The notes under the pieces: model-generated
What the model saw: the letters and a program-made list of their open reading frames with translations, nothing else
What the model was told of the DNA's origin: nothing
Database searches by the model: none
From: Selaginella moellendorffii
Taxonomy: Eukaryota; Streptophyta; Lycopodiopsida; Selaginellales; Selaginellaceae
DNA length: 64,000 nucleotides
Direction of reading: 5' to 3'
Assembly (NCBI RefSeq): GCF_000143415.4
Contig: NW_003314388.1
Span: 341,972 to 405,971, forward strand
In this document: in pieces, positions 24,966-37,110 of the stretch
Layout: the number at the start of each line of letters is the position of its first letter
Position numbering within the stretch: position 1 is the stretch's first letter
Made by a program: the position numbers and the translations under genes

Positions 24966-27900
24966 TGAAAACCACTCTTGACCTCATAAGCTGAAAAGTT
25001 GAGCTCAATTTTCAATTGCCGTTTAATACAAATATTATAAATTTTAAAAAATTAAGGTTATAGAAAACCTAAATTTATATTATATTTTCATAACTCTCTA
25101 CATTTTATAAGGATATTTTAGAAGAGGCTTTTCATCCAAGAAGTTAAATATTTACTGTATGTTATTTTATTTAAGTTTTTTAAAACATAAAATAAAATTG
25201 TTAATGTTGGTAGTTTCAACTCTTGAAATCTTTCTTCTCAGGGTAGTAATTTAAAGACTAGGAGCTGCAATATTCATCCTATTGCATAACACATCCAAAC
25301 CATACAAAAGGTAAGAAAAGAGGATAATGAGAATAATGATTATATATTAAAGATAAAAGCAATGATAAATTGTGCAATAATTTAGGCGAAAATGAATTCC
25401 CTCCTATTTGTTTTAAAAAATTGTAATTTCATGATTTTCAAGAAATGCCCCATCTATTTTCTAGCTTTTTGTGGAAACAGTGGCGACAATCAGTACAACA
25501 ACTTATACACGCTTACAACATATTGCAATATCATAGCCCCAAACTTCTATAAAATATGTTTTGAGATGGTAAAGACAAAAATAGATAGTATTATAACAAG
25601 AAAACTTGGAAGTATATGAAATGAAATGAATATTTTAATATTAATTATATAAAGTATAAACGGTATATATTACCGATAAAGAATAAATATTAATAGTCTT
25701 GGAGAATATTATTAACTCCAAAAGTTTTACAACTTAGCAGTAGTAAAGTTTGTTTAGTGTATATGAATGTCCACTTTAGGATCTTAGTGTAAAGTGTTGA
25801 TGAAAATATAGTACATATATACCTTCCTATATTTCTTGTGCTTAGTAAAGTTTGGTTATGTGTAAGGAAAGTATTGAATAACAATTGTGTATTCTCCATT
25901 TTCTATTATGACAATGTGCAATATTTTGGAGCAAAATAGTATTCAATATCAAGTCTGTGAAAGCTTTTTGTTCTAAGATCTATACTGATATCTTTACCAA
26001 TAAAGAAAAATAACACTTTGAGTGAATAGTTTTTATGTTAGTAATAGAAGCTTGGGAATTGTACTCCATAAATATGCCACGAACTATTTCCTCAGCTACA
26101 ATTGCTACTTCTTGAGCTAGTGGAGTCACCTTCCTCTTTATCCTATTGTGTAACATCTCAACAAAAAGCCTTGTTCCTAGTATCTTCTTTTCTCGAATGC
26201 TAATGTTTTTTAAGATTGCTTTATAGCATATATCAAATCCAATAAACATGTTTTATATAAACTTATCTTCCTTTTCCTTGCCTCAAAATATACTAGCTCT
26301 AATATTTATTCTTAGAAAGATTCATAGTTCAAGTGGTTGGTTCTAATAAAAAAGGCAACATTAAAAGGCAAAAAAAAGAAAGAAGAAATAAGAAATTTCA
26401 TCTCTTCTAACCACTCTATCCCATAGAAGGAAGTAGTATATTTTGGCCTTGTAAATGGCATAACATAAAGGAAAAATCTTGCAAAACTAACACTTAAATC
26501 CAATAATAATGGTGTCAGAGATAAGAGGATTGATTGTAAACCTTTCAAAAAATATAAAATTTCTATAACTATTTTGATTACATGCTTCATCCATGCAATC
26601 TAAATGCTTACCATAGTGAATTATAGACACTGTTCCTTCAAAATGCTGGAAGTGTGTGGTTTTGATCTTACACCAGTTTTAGACATCTTACTTAGTTTCC
26701 ATCCCTTTTCGTTTAGAATTAGTGTTATTGATAAAAGGTTTTAGATAAAAAAATATATTACTATTGTAGCAAAATGGAAGCTAACTCATGGGTTTATATA
26801 AAAATAAATGTACGTTGACTGGGAAATGGGAAAAGTGGAAAGCATTATTAATAGCTTTGAATATTACTGAAGATGGAGCTTGTGAATTTGGGGCTAACTT
26901 TTCCACTTGAACTGGAAGAGGAGGAGAGGATGATGACTAACTCTTTCTTCACATTCACTTTGGCTTAAACATTTTGATTGGAGATCCAAAAATTTGAATC
27001 TCCTTGGACTTTGAATTTTGCAAATCTTATTATTATCCACCCTTGCCCACACTAGAAAGAGAAAATACCAAGTAGCAACTATATTAATGTTGTTGCAGAT
27101 CACAACCTCTAACAAAATAGAGCCAAGACGAAGATTAAAATGGCAATATAAATTTTTTTTAGAAAATGACTTTGAAACAACAAAAGCAGTGGGTGATCTC
27201 AAAAATGTAGAAAAACCTCTTCATCCTTTTTTATAGGTTTTGGAGTTCTCTATCTCCCTTATGCTACTTATAAAAATCTATAGTGAAACATAAATTGAGA
27301 TTTAAGGAGAGCAATAAAAAGAATAATAACAATGTACAAATGAATTTAAATACTATAGCATATCTAATATGTGTAACTGTGATAGTATTATCATGTGTTT
27401 TGTTGTCTATTGCATGCACACAAATCCTAGAAAAGGTTTTCAGCATGTGAAGTTTCATTGTTAGTGATGATAGTAATGACATTCTGCTTTGGTATGGAAA
27501 TCCAAAATATCTGATCATGTGTAAAATATCAGTAGTTTGTCAAATCTTTAGTGTTAGGTGATGTTAGTAATGATAATTCTTCATTCACATAGTTTTGATT
27601 CCTAATATGAGTTGAATTTTAGCCATATATGCAAATACTACTCAATGACATTTAGAGTATGTGCCAATAATTTAGATTCATACACAATACAAAACAAATT
27701 TATGGATGAGGATTCATCCATTCATAGATTGAAATAGTATAATATATTTAATATAAAAATGCAACATACAAAATTTATACTCTTTAAAGTTCTGTCATGA
27801 ATCCAAAATTTGTGTGAAATCTTGTTGAGAATCCATCCTTTCTATATAATTGGGAAAACTAATATTAATTCTCCAATAACTTAAACATTGAAAGGTGCTA

Positions 27901-27984
27901 TATATACCATCATTTATAAATTTTAAAACAATTTACATACAATATCAATGTAACTTATGTTATTGACAAAATAAAATAGGGTTT
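24966..27984. other. AT-rich DNA without recognisable genes
   Basis: Several short minus-strand open stretches occur (25,690-25,899; 25,980-26,249; 26,312-26,590; 26,894-27,202), but none has a motif I recognise and none is supported by splice signals I trust. This stretch lies between the two halves of the gypsy pol, so it is probably part of a later insertion. Confidence 0.5.
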
Positions 27985-29010
27985 AGGCTAAGTAGTTTTT
28001 GGCCTCGGAGCCCGAGGTTATTCAAATAACCTTGGGCCCCCGGACACCAAAATTGCCTAAGCTTGAACTTGGGATCGCCACCTCAGGCAGTTTCTGGCCT
28101 CGAGAGCCCAAAGTTATTCAAATAACTTTGGGACCCTAGACCCCAAAACTACCCAAGATCAAGCTCAAGCTTGCCATCTTGGGCAGTTTCTAGCCTCGAT
28201 AGCTTGAGGTTATTCAAATAACCTTGGGCCCCTGGACCCCAAAACTACCTAAGGTGGGCAGTTTCTGGCCTTGAGGGCCCCAAGTTATTCAAAGAACCTC
28301 GGGCCCCTGGACCCCGAAACTACCTAGATCGAGCTCAGGCTCACCACCTCGGGTAGTTTCAAGGTCCAGGGACCCAAGGTGATTTGAATAACCTTAGGCC
28401 CTCGAGGCCAGAAACTGCCTAAGGTGGCAAGCCCGAGCTTGAGCTCAACTTCGGGCAGTTTCGGGGTCTAGGGGCCCGAGGTTATTTGAATAACCTTGGG
28501 CCCTCGAGGCTAGAAACTACCCGAGGTCAAGCTCGAGCTTGCCACCTGTCGCAGTTTCTAGCCTCAAGGGCTCGAGGTTATTCAAATAATCTCGGGCCCT
28601 TGGACCCCGAAACTGCCCGAGGTCGAGCTCGGGCTTGCCACTTCCAGCAGTTTCTAGCCTTGAGGGCCCGAGGTTATTCAAATAACCTCAGGGCCTCGGA
28701 CACCAAAACTGCCTGAGGTTGAGCTCGGGCTTGCCATCTCAGGCAGTTTTTGGCCTCGAGGGCCCGAGGTTATTCAAATAACCTCAAGCCCCTGGACATC
28801 AAAACTGCCCGAGGTCCAGCTCAGGCTCGCCACCTCGGGCAATTTCTGGCCTCGAGGGCCCAAGGTTATTCAAATAACCTCGAGCCCCTGGACCCCAAAA
28901 CTGCTTGAGGTCGAGCTTGGGCTCGCCACCTCGGGTAGTTTCTGGCCTCGACGGCCCGAAGTTATTTGAATAACCTCAGGCCCTCGAGGCCAGAAACTGC
29001 CCGAGGTAGC
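27985..29010. repeat. Satellite array of about 96-bp units, each with a hairpin (left part)
   Basis: Eleven units centred on TTATTCAAATAA or its inverse TTATTTGAATAA occur at about 28,018, 28,113, 28,209, 28,286, 28,379, 28,481, 28,578, 28,672, 28,769, 28,866 and 28,960. Spacing is usually 94-97 bp. Each centre is flanked by complementary CCCGAGG / CCTCGGG arms, so each unit can fold into a GC-rich hairpin. Some units (28,379; 28,481; 28,960) are inverted. The short ORF 28,486-28,716 is only the repeat translated. Confidence 0.85.
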
Positions 29011-30573
29011 TATAAGTGAGTAAATTTTCCATTCTACTTTAATCACTTAATCACACCTCCGACCACTTGGAGGAGTCTCATTCACAACCTCTATAAGTCC
29101 TATTCTGAACTTGGGGCTTGCTAGCCTTGAGAATGTCATCCCTGTCACTTAACCTTTGCACTTGGTCTAAATGCTTCCCATGACCGACACTCAAAGGTAC
29201 CACTGACATATTAGCCCGTTACATTAAGGCCATGCCCAATCACCTTTGCTGCACTGGTGGTCTAATACCCCTTGGATCACAGTCATGTCTCTCCAAGGTT
29301 GGGCCATCTGTCCATAACTGGTCATTTCAGATCCACTCATTAGCATCCTTAAGATGTTTGCAGACATGGGGAACAACTTTCCCTAATATCCTTTTTCAGT
29401 CCCCACTAAGTCCCTTTCTGTCCATGGCCGTGTTCGCCAACACTGCCCCTGGAACAAGGCACGTAGGCCTGACTTTTAAGTCCCACTATCCTTTGGGACT
29501 TCCTCACCATGTGACCATATTTTTAGTCACTGCACTAGAGGATTGTTCCTCTTCCTTTTCACAGTCTAAGACTTTGGGACAACATTTCAAAACACTATGG
29601 CCTTACATAAGCCTCATAAGTACTCTCCCCACCTTTTGCCTTTTGGTGCTCTAGTCGTGGGATTAGAGTGAGGTTCTATTGAGCCATACCAGGTATCCAA
29701 GAAGGTAGTGCCACCCACACTTAGACTGGGAGCATCAACCATTCGATCTTCCGAGGAAACTACAGCCGGCTCTTGAACACTTCACCAAATTACCCCACTT
29801 GTCAGTCTGTATTCACTCTAGCTTTGGACTTCCCAATGGTTATCCCATCACCCAACACCTGGGTATAGCCTTCCTGGGAAAAACTAGCCTTTCCTGGTTA
29901 AACTAGCTCCACTAAAGTCTTCCCCTTACTATACTTTTGTAGCTCACCAAACCCCTCAGGGTCTGAGAGACGAACACTTTGGGCTTTCACCCTCGGACTC
30001 AAATTTAGACTTGGAATCAGGCTTGGCCTCGGTCTTGGGCTCAGCCTTGGTCTCGATTTCAGTTGCAGTCCCGGTCCCGATCTCGGTCTCAGTCCTAGTC
30101 CTAGTCCCAGTCTTAGTCTTGGTCCCAGTCCCGGTCCCGGTCTCGGTCTTGGTCCTAGTCCCGGTCCTGGTCTTGGTCCCAGTCCTGGTCTTGGTCTCAG
30201 TCTCGGTCTTGGTCTCAACCTCAGATTCCATCTTGGGCCCTTCTCGGACTCCATCTTGGACTTTATCTCGGACTCCATCTCGAACTCCATCTTGGTCCAT
30301 CTCAGGTCCATCTCGGACTCCTTCTCAGACTCCACCTTGGGCACTTCCATGTATCACATGTTGGTCTTTTTGTGTCCCTTTTTTAGAGACTCACTTATTG
30401 CTCGTTTCGTGCTCATTCTTCAAACACTTTATTGGGAGTTCCACTCCCACTCTAGACTTTTCGAGTTAGAGCTTTTAGTCCAAACGTGTTATGCTTATTT
30501 GGCTTTTGCTTCGGCCACTACCAGATGGCACCCTTTCGGCTCCACTTTGGGGCATAGGGGTTTGTGTCTCACA
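29011..30573 (-). repeat. Lt2 3' LTR
   Basis: 1,563 bp. It contains a hypervariable tract at about 30,010-30,345 made of six-base units of the GGTCTC/GGTCCC type, which creates long artificial charged ORFs. It pairs with 47,151-48,706. Confidence 0.88.
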
Positions 30574-30590
30574 ACTCCACCTCCCATAGA
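30574..30590 (-). promoter_or_regulatory. Polypurine tract of Lt2
   Basis: On the minus strand ATGGGAGGTGGAGT directly precedes the 3' LTR start TGTGAGAC. Confidence 0.75.
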
Positions 30591-32702
30591 TGAAGTTTAA
30601 TATCCTCATTGAATAGTAAATATTTTTATAACCCCATTATGGGTTACCACTTCTTGTCCTTGGCACCTAATCAACCTCTGTCAATGGTTTGACATCGAAG
30701 GCTCACTATGCTTTGTCTATCCTCTAAGGAGCATAATCTCTCTAACATAGAGACTCATTCGATCACTTGTGCTAGTTGTTTCCCTTTTATTGGCTTAGTT
30801 TTTACTAAACCCATTAGAGGAACTATCTCCATCCCATTACTCATTCTCGAGTAGACTCAACTTCTATTGATGTAACCATTGCACTTTGGAACTTTTAATT
30901 TTGATTGCTCCTAATCAATTTCCTAGGTGTCTTCAACACCTTGCATTGCACATTTATTGCAAGCTCCACTCCCCCATCCTAGGAAGTTTTGTATTTGAGG
31001 ACACCATCATCCTCTTTTCTATTTTATGCCACTCTAGGCACTAAGTTCCATTTACCCATAATTTGTGCTAGGGTTGTCCATGACCCTATCATTTAGCTAC
31101 CTTGCCACTCCCTCCTTTGGAGCTTTTTCCTTTGCCAAATTTGAGCATTTGGGAACCCATCCTTGAAAACATATTTCCTTTCCCATGATTCGTTAGCATC
31201 CAACACATAAGTGTTCCTTGCTCAACTTTATTGTTTGGATCTCTTTCAATAAATCCTATAGTTCAAACTTGGCCTCTAGTCTTTTGCTCCTATTTTTTGA
31301 TTGTTACACTAAACACAAGATCACTACCTCCATCCTTGAGGTATCCTTTTGGTTACATAGCAAAGGCTCTGTTTTGCCAAATTTAAAGGGTATTCACCCC
31401 TAGTAAGTCTCCCCAATGTTTTCTACTCTAGGCTCTCTCTATGGCCCAACTTTGCAACCCACCCAAGGGTTTTCCTTGGAGACAATTTTTTTGAACTCAT
31501 AATACCATTGTATCATTATAGTTCATTTCCATTAGATGTTCTTCCCACATAGTCACATTGACTAAGCCACACCATTATCAATAGTTCAAATCAACACTTT
31601 GAACAAGGAACTTTACTCCTCAACCTCATAAGCACCTCGTCCTTGCTTAGTCAGAAGATCACCTAGTGATCTAATCTTAACACCTCAACAGGTTTGCTAA
31701 TAAGTATTAGGTCTTCCAAAACTTTTAGGTTGTTAACTATGACCCCAGGGTCATCTCCCACACTTGGCAGTGCACCTAAGCCAGCCCTTCTGGCTAAGGA
31801 TCAAAATTGGGTGTCCTCATCTCATTCACCACGTCTTTGATGCTATTTGCACCAAAGTGTTCAAATTAGATATGCCGAGCTTTTACACTAAAAAATCTAA
31901 CCGTGCATCACAACTTTGGGGCATCCTCCGCTTGGCGGTGTGCCCAAGCCAATCTCTTCATTGAGAGTCCATGACCACTGAAATATGAGCGTCCTTATAT
32001 TACTATACCCTACTGATTTGGGACTCGAACCCAAGCATTAGAGGATTGGGACTCAAACCCAACTTCCGTATATGCATTTACGGACGGCATCAGCTAGGAT
32101 GCCTGGCGTGACTCCCCACGCCAGTGCACCAACTTATACTTAAAGCGTGCTATAGATCACAACTTAAGAACTTAATTCTTTTACACTACCAAGTCCTTTC
32201 ATTTGACAAATTTGTGATCATGCATGGTCTCCTCCATGCTTGGCCTCATGGGCCACCCCTTTTGAAGTTAGCACATTTAACTAAGATATTTGTTCCCTTG
32301 ACTTGTCAATCTCACATAGTAAATCATCTAACCACTGTAACATAGTTCATGCACAAGCATGAAAGTCCTTAACCATTGACTTTCATTTAAAGCTTTCTCT
32401 TTGAACACTTGGGAACTACTTCCCTAACCTTGATAGCCTTGCGTTATGGTAAGTTTCAAGACCACTCTTCTATTGCGCCACTCTGATTTCGTGTGTTCTT
32501 TGAACCATTTACACTTGGCTTTTTAAGTTTAGAATTATCTTTGGGAACCTTAAAGGAATTATGTCCTCTAACTTGCTAAGGCCTCTCCTTTCGCAAGCTT
32601 TTTAATTGCTATATGGTCTAACATGGATAATTCTATATTTTAGACTCTAACAATATGCTCGAGCACTCTCTTAATTCTCCACTTCTAATTTGCACAACCA
32701 CC
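30591..32702 (-). other. Lt2 interior, downstream part (non-coding)
   Basis: No ORF with recognisable content. About 32,000-32,070 (minus strand) carries two tandem GGGTT(C/T)GAGTCCCAA segments that resemble a tRNA T-arm/B-box, but no tRNA around them. 32,185-32,430 is shared with 7,785-8,020. Confidence 0.6.
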
Positions 32703-32706
32703 CTTG

Positions 32707-32730
32707 AAGCTCTATTTCGTTAAAGTGGGA
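32707..32730 (+). repeat. Tn-A copy 1 left terminal inverted repeat
   Basis: Perfect 24-bp inverted repeat with 45,281-45,304, beginning AAGCTCTATTTCG. It is immediately preceded by the CTTG target duplication. Confidence 0.92.
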
Positions 32731-33395
32731 TTTATTCAGTAAAATGGGACTAGGTACAAATTTTCAAGTATTTGAAAATGACGTGAAATTATATGTTTTT
32801 TGTCCAGGGGCTAGACATATCTGGGGCATGGTGACTAGCGCGGTGACTTTGTGTCCAGACTGAGTCCATCTGGTTGTATAATAAATCTCATTGTCAAGGT
32901 GAACAAGCCGAATCTGAAGCTAAAGAAGAGCGATGGCATGCGCGCACACGCTATTTGTTTGTTCATTGAGTGTGTGGTGAGCTTTCCAAGATGAACGTCA
33001 TTCCTATTAGCCAGACATATAACTTAATGGTGAGAACATTTAGATATTATTCAATGTTATCTTTTTCTAACGAATCTAATTGTGAAGGTGTAGCAAGAGG
33101 CATTGCTAGTCTGGAGAAGTCATTTAACTCATTTGACCCTTAGTGTATTTTCATGAAACTAAATAACATTCATATTATTAAGGAATTTCTCTAGTACCTT
33201 TTTTTTACGACATAGAGGCTTGCATTTCTTTCAAAGGTGATTTAGTAAAAGGCCTGAGGGCACATGCCATTCTATTTCTCAGACCGGTATTAAGATATAC
33301 TAGTGCAAAGGGCCACATGCCATCACGCCTCCTCTGATTCAGATTCGGATTGTTCACCTTGAAATAAAATACATTAGAAACTTAGTAAAGGAATA
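32731..33395. other. Tn-A left subterminal region
   Basis: Non-coding sequence between the TIR and the 3' end of the transposase gene. It holds three degenerate forms of the element's palindrome (about 32,932-32,955; 33,251-33,271; half-site 33,311-33,323), plausible binding sites or 3' UTR. Confidence 0.6.
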
Positions 33396-36300
33396 TTAAT
33401 GAATCTCACCTTGAACCCGGGTTATGAATGCTCTTGCTGCATCTCTTGCATGGTCTGGCAAGGTGATGGTGGCACTCTGCTTCCGCATCCAACCATGCAC
33501 AACATTATCCACTGATATGCTCATGCTGGGATCCCTTGGATTCAGCACCCATCTCTTTTCTAGGCAATCCTTCGTATATCCGGAACTTGGCTTGAACCAC
33601 TCCACAGTTACATTGAAGGAGTTAGTTTCCGCGTCCTCCTCTGCATCAGTGATGCAGCGCCCCACCCATATCATTTGTTTTTTATTACTGGGTCTGACAA
33701 GCACGACCATTCCTTTGCAGACCTGTACTGGATTGAATGCTGAATCCGGCTTCTTGTTCCTCGGCCCACAATAGTGATCCTCAACATCGTTATCTGTCAC
33801 TGCATTTCCAGAGGACATTGTTCCGGTACTATCTGGTGCTCTGGGTTCTGGCCAAAAGGACTCTTCCAATTCTTCATATACAACCGGCCCATTTTGGATA
33901 GCAGATATAATCTTCTCCCAGTATTCGAGCAAAGGCTTGCACCTCTTAAAATAGGATTCTCCACCAAACACCAACCCCCTCTTCTAGAAGGCAATATGCT
34001 GTCTAATCCCGGCCACTATACTTTCCTGATCTTTGAGTCCATCCGGGTGCATCGGCCGTGGGGAACCCTGAGGAATCATAGGTTCCCCAGTTATGGGATC
34101 TCTCTTGAAGAGTTCAATGCCGTCCACTGGCAGCCACACTGTGTCCCATTCTCTCATCTTGTACCTCATCACTGGAGCACCGTCACGCATGCTGAAATGA
34201 AACTGAAGAGGCTTGGAGTGGCCAATCAGCGTTTCGGATCCGTCCCTGATGTAGCCTCTAACAAACCCCTTAAAGTCTGGAACCTCTATCACAAGTGCAG
34301 CTTCAACAGTGCCTTTGATGCAATTTTGGAATTCATCGTAGAGTTGTGGGAGGGTGAGGACATTGGATCGCCGGAGGGACTCTGCCAGGTGACTGAACAT
34401 GGCATCGACGTCTTCATGAGTGTGCCCAACCATGAGAAAGCCAAGTGTAACCGTTTCAAATATGCCTTTGGCAACAAGCATCGCCAAGTACGCGAAGACG
34501 TACATGTTTTTGTTCTCACTGCCAGCATTGTCTGTTTGGAGAAGAAGATGGGGTGGAAGGCCACATTGGCTGCAAGAACTTCCTTGAGATTCTGCTTCGT
34601 TTGGATGAGGCTGTGCATTCACCGGGCGACCAGCCTCGTCGGAATGGCATGAGGCCTCACGTGATAACCCTACAATCTGACAACCAACATATTCACTGGG
34701 ATGGCATGGGGCCCCACGCGATACTGCAAGCCTTTGCTCCTCCTCCAGCTGAACCCTGTATGGGGTTCGATCGACAAGGGCCTTATGCAAGGGTTGGCCG
34801 TTCAGCTCAGTCTGTGCACTTTGCAAAGACCTTAAGTGTTTTGCTAGGGACACAATCATCATGTTTGCACCCCCGCCACCCCATAGAGGTACAAAGAAGT
34901 TCCCATAGTTCTGGGCACCATGCCCATGAGCGATTATGCCAAACAGAGACACAGGCAGCTGCATGGATGAAGAGATTGCCTTGGGGGCAGGATTGAGTCG
35001 AGGTAAGCACGTCTTTTTCTGGTCCATTTCGTCGTGGATGATGCAGAGGTAAGAGTCAGGTCTCTCCATGGAGAGAATCCTATTATGATAATATGCAGTC
35101 CTGCAGCTTCTCTGCTCGATGTTGTGGTCGAGCCGCCTTCTAACCAACGTCTCTCGCTCTTGAGCGCTGCAAGAATTCTTCGACAAAGCCATTTTGATAG
35201 CAGTGCACTCGTCACACTTTGAAAAGCTGGAGTACTTTCCTATACTCACATCCCTGAACCTGTTGCTCCACAATCTACTAAATCTAGATTGGCTCAGCTT
35301 CCTGTAGCCATTACTCTGGAGTTCCCGATTCACATCTTCCAATATGGCCCCTTTGGTATACATGGAAGGGAGAACTCGTTGGGTGTCTCGTGTTCCATCT
35401 TCCAAGAGGCGGGTTTTATGTGGTTGCTGCTTGCTACATGTCTCGACAAACCTCTTGAAGATTGCCTCTCCATATACAACATGACCCCTGGTTTTGTGCG
35501 TACCGTCGTTCCTATAGACTGCCTGTTGAACCCTTTGTTCCTCGAACTCAGTTTTGATTCTGTAGAATGTGCTTCGAGGGACTCCATAAATGATTCTCCA
35601 TGCCTTCATGCAGACCAAACCCCTCTGGAAGACCATGCCCCCCACCTGATGTTCTGAAGCATCAACAGATGACCATAATGCCTCATACACAAAATTGCGA
35701 GCTGCCTTCCAGGACAATGTCTTGTATCTTGCTCTCTCCTCTTCAATAGCATCCCAATCAGCATGTTGACAGCACCTCCTCTTGCAACAAGCAACTGTCG
35801 AGACTATTCGAACCTCCATCGCCATTTTCTACCTTTTCGGTTCGTTGCTCAGATCCCTTTGGCTGCGCTGTAGGAAGGTGTACTTTCTTTTCCCATGAAG
35901 AGATGTTCTGTCATCAGTTGTAGTGGTGTTTGATTGTGAATCCTTCACATTCTCAAACACTAAATGCCTCAATTTCCAATGCTTCCAATAGTCAGACTGT
36001 TTTCTTCTGTGTCAACAACCTCTAAAATCGCAACTCCAATATCATCCCAGCCCAATTCTTGATTAGCAACCGCATCTCTTGGATCGACAACTGTGGCTAA
36101 GCCCTCAGCTACCACCTCCCCCTCGGGGTTGTTTAGAAACACCTTTGCTTGAATCCATGTAGCACGGTTCTTAAGATCCACGGAGGGAACATGCGTCGCA
36201 CTTGCGCTGTCCCCAACATCTGCTTTCTTCTGCAGATTTTTCAAGGCAACAACAACATTTACCCCGACGACCATCTCTCCTCGTTCAATAGCGACCACAT

Positions 36301-36457
36301 TCCCATCGAAGACAGTCTCTACTGATACAGCAGCATTGCCTTCCCCAAGCCTTTGACAGTGTATAACAAAGTTCCGATCCATAGACACAAGGGTCCCTTT
36401 TGCAACTCTCTTCCCACCATTCAAAATGTAAACCTTTTCCCCAACCCTGAAGGCCAT
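33396..36457 (-). pseudogene. Tn-A copy 1 DDE transposase (inactivated)
   Basis: Three minus-strand ORFs (36,457-35,969; 35,825-33,984; 33,974-33,396) correspond to one gene that is continuous in copy 2. Compared with copy 2, this copy lacks 7 bp near 35,978 (frameshift after the N-terminal domain) and has TAG at 35,829-35,831 where copy 2 has CAG. The catalytic core is still readable: HDEMDQKKT, LLLQTDNAGSENKN and VGHTHEDVDAMFS. The 33,984-33,986 TAG between core and C-terminal domain is shared with copy 2. Two copies of the element's palindrome (34,643-34,666; 34,701-34,722) lie within the coding sequence. This copy cannot make the full transposase by simple translation. Confidence 0.85.
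34643..34722. repeat. Two Tn-A palindromes inside the transposase ORF
   Basis: 34,643-34,666 and 34,701-34,722 are both of the form ATGGCATG-GGCC-CACG. They are translated on the minus strand as parts of REASCHS and RGAPCHP. They fall in the segment between the first Asp and the TDNAG motif, and they are conserved in copy 2 (about 58,636-58,715). Confidence 0.85.
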
Positions 36458-36603
36458 TCTGAAAGTGCAGAAAAGAAGTTAAGACCATACAAAAAATGAT
36501 TGGAGAATGGCCTAAATCATAACATACCAAATAGCATGAGGCCACATGCCATTATTCAAACATGCTATTGACACCCACGTGAAATTTCGCATTCACAAAA
36601 TTG

Positions 36604-36657
36604 GCATGAGCCCTCATGCCATTAGTGGTACCACTAATGGCATGAGGCCTCACGCTA
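36604..36657. repeat. 54-bp palindrome centred on GGTACC
   Basis: Two of the element's 22-24 bp palindromes face each other around AGTGGTACCACT (centre 36,630/36,631), giving arms of about 27 bp. It is absent from copy 2. Confidence 0.8.
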
Positions 36658-36828
36658 TCTTTGGCCCCTGCTAGCCTGTTGCTATATTCCTTTTGCCTTG
36701 TTGCAACTGTATATATTTTTATGTGCGTGACTAGTCACCCATACAAAAATATATACAGTTGCAGCAAGGCAAAAGGAATATGGCAATAGGCTAGCAGGGG
36801 CCAAAGATGGTATGAGGCCTCATGCCAT
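36637..36828. repeat. 192-bp near-perfect palindrome
   Basis: Arms 36,637-36,732 and 36,733-36,828 are in exact register, with no indel over the stretch I checked base by base. They mirror around GTGACTAGTCAC, with roughly one mismatch per ten bases. Copy 2 carries only one arm (about 60,555-60,640), so this structure either formed in copy 1 or was deleted from copy 2. Confidence 0.88.
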
Positions 36829-37017
36829 CTTGATATACACACAGCTGCAGGCAAGTAAAAACATACATGACAATACGCTAGCCATGAAATTGCAAGGGCC
36901 CAAGATGGCATGTGGCCTCATGCCATTTCTAAATGTGGTCCTAAACCATTCCATGGTGAACATACCAGGAAGCACAAGTGCCGAATATCAAGAGGAAGCG
37001 GTAGCCACACCAAAGAC

Positions 37018-37110
37018 AGTGCCGCTCGCAACACCGCAACTACTCGTAGCGCCGCTCGCAACACCGCAACTGCTCGTAGCGCCGCTCGCACAAACTGCCA
37101 CTCGCATAAA
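37018..37110. repeat. Tandem GCCGCTCGCAACACCGCAAC repeats
   Basis: Two and a half 30-bp units (GCCGCTCGCAACACCGCAAC plus TACTCGTAGC), followed by shorter CACTCGCA units to about 37,140. Also present in copy 2 at 60,832-60,950. Confidence 0.8.

Noticed and set aside
24966-27984. Terminal inverted repeats around GTTGAGCTCAA near 24,997 and 51,533 as ends of a large element
   Set aside because: The shared 11 bp is itself palindromic and the flanks do not pair, so it does not define element ends.
27985-29010. Possible CRISPR-like array
   Set aside because: The repeats are variable, contain inversions and have no unique spacers. It is a eukaryotic satellite.
29898-30469. Long Arg/Pro, Thr/Lys or Val/Leu repeat ORFs
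   Set aside because: All frames of the same six-base tandem tract in the Lt2 LTR stay open by chance. No start context or conserved protein.
31990-32080. Possible tRNA gene (two GGGTTCGAGTCCCAA-like segments on minus strand)
   Set aside because: Only T-arm-like sequence in tandem. No A-box, anticodon arm or acceptor pairing.
34553-34996. 147-codon plus-strand ORF present in both Tn-A copies
   Set aside because: Overlaps the transposase core in antisense. It is open because of codon bias and near-identity of the copies, with no motif.
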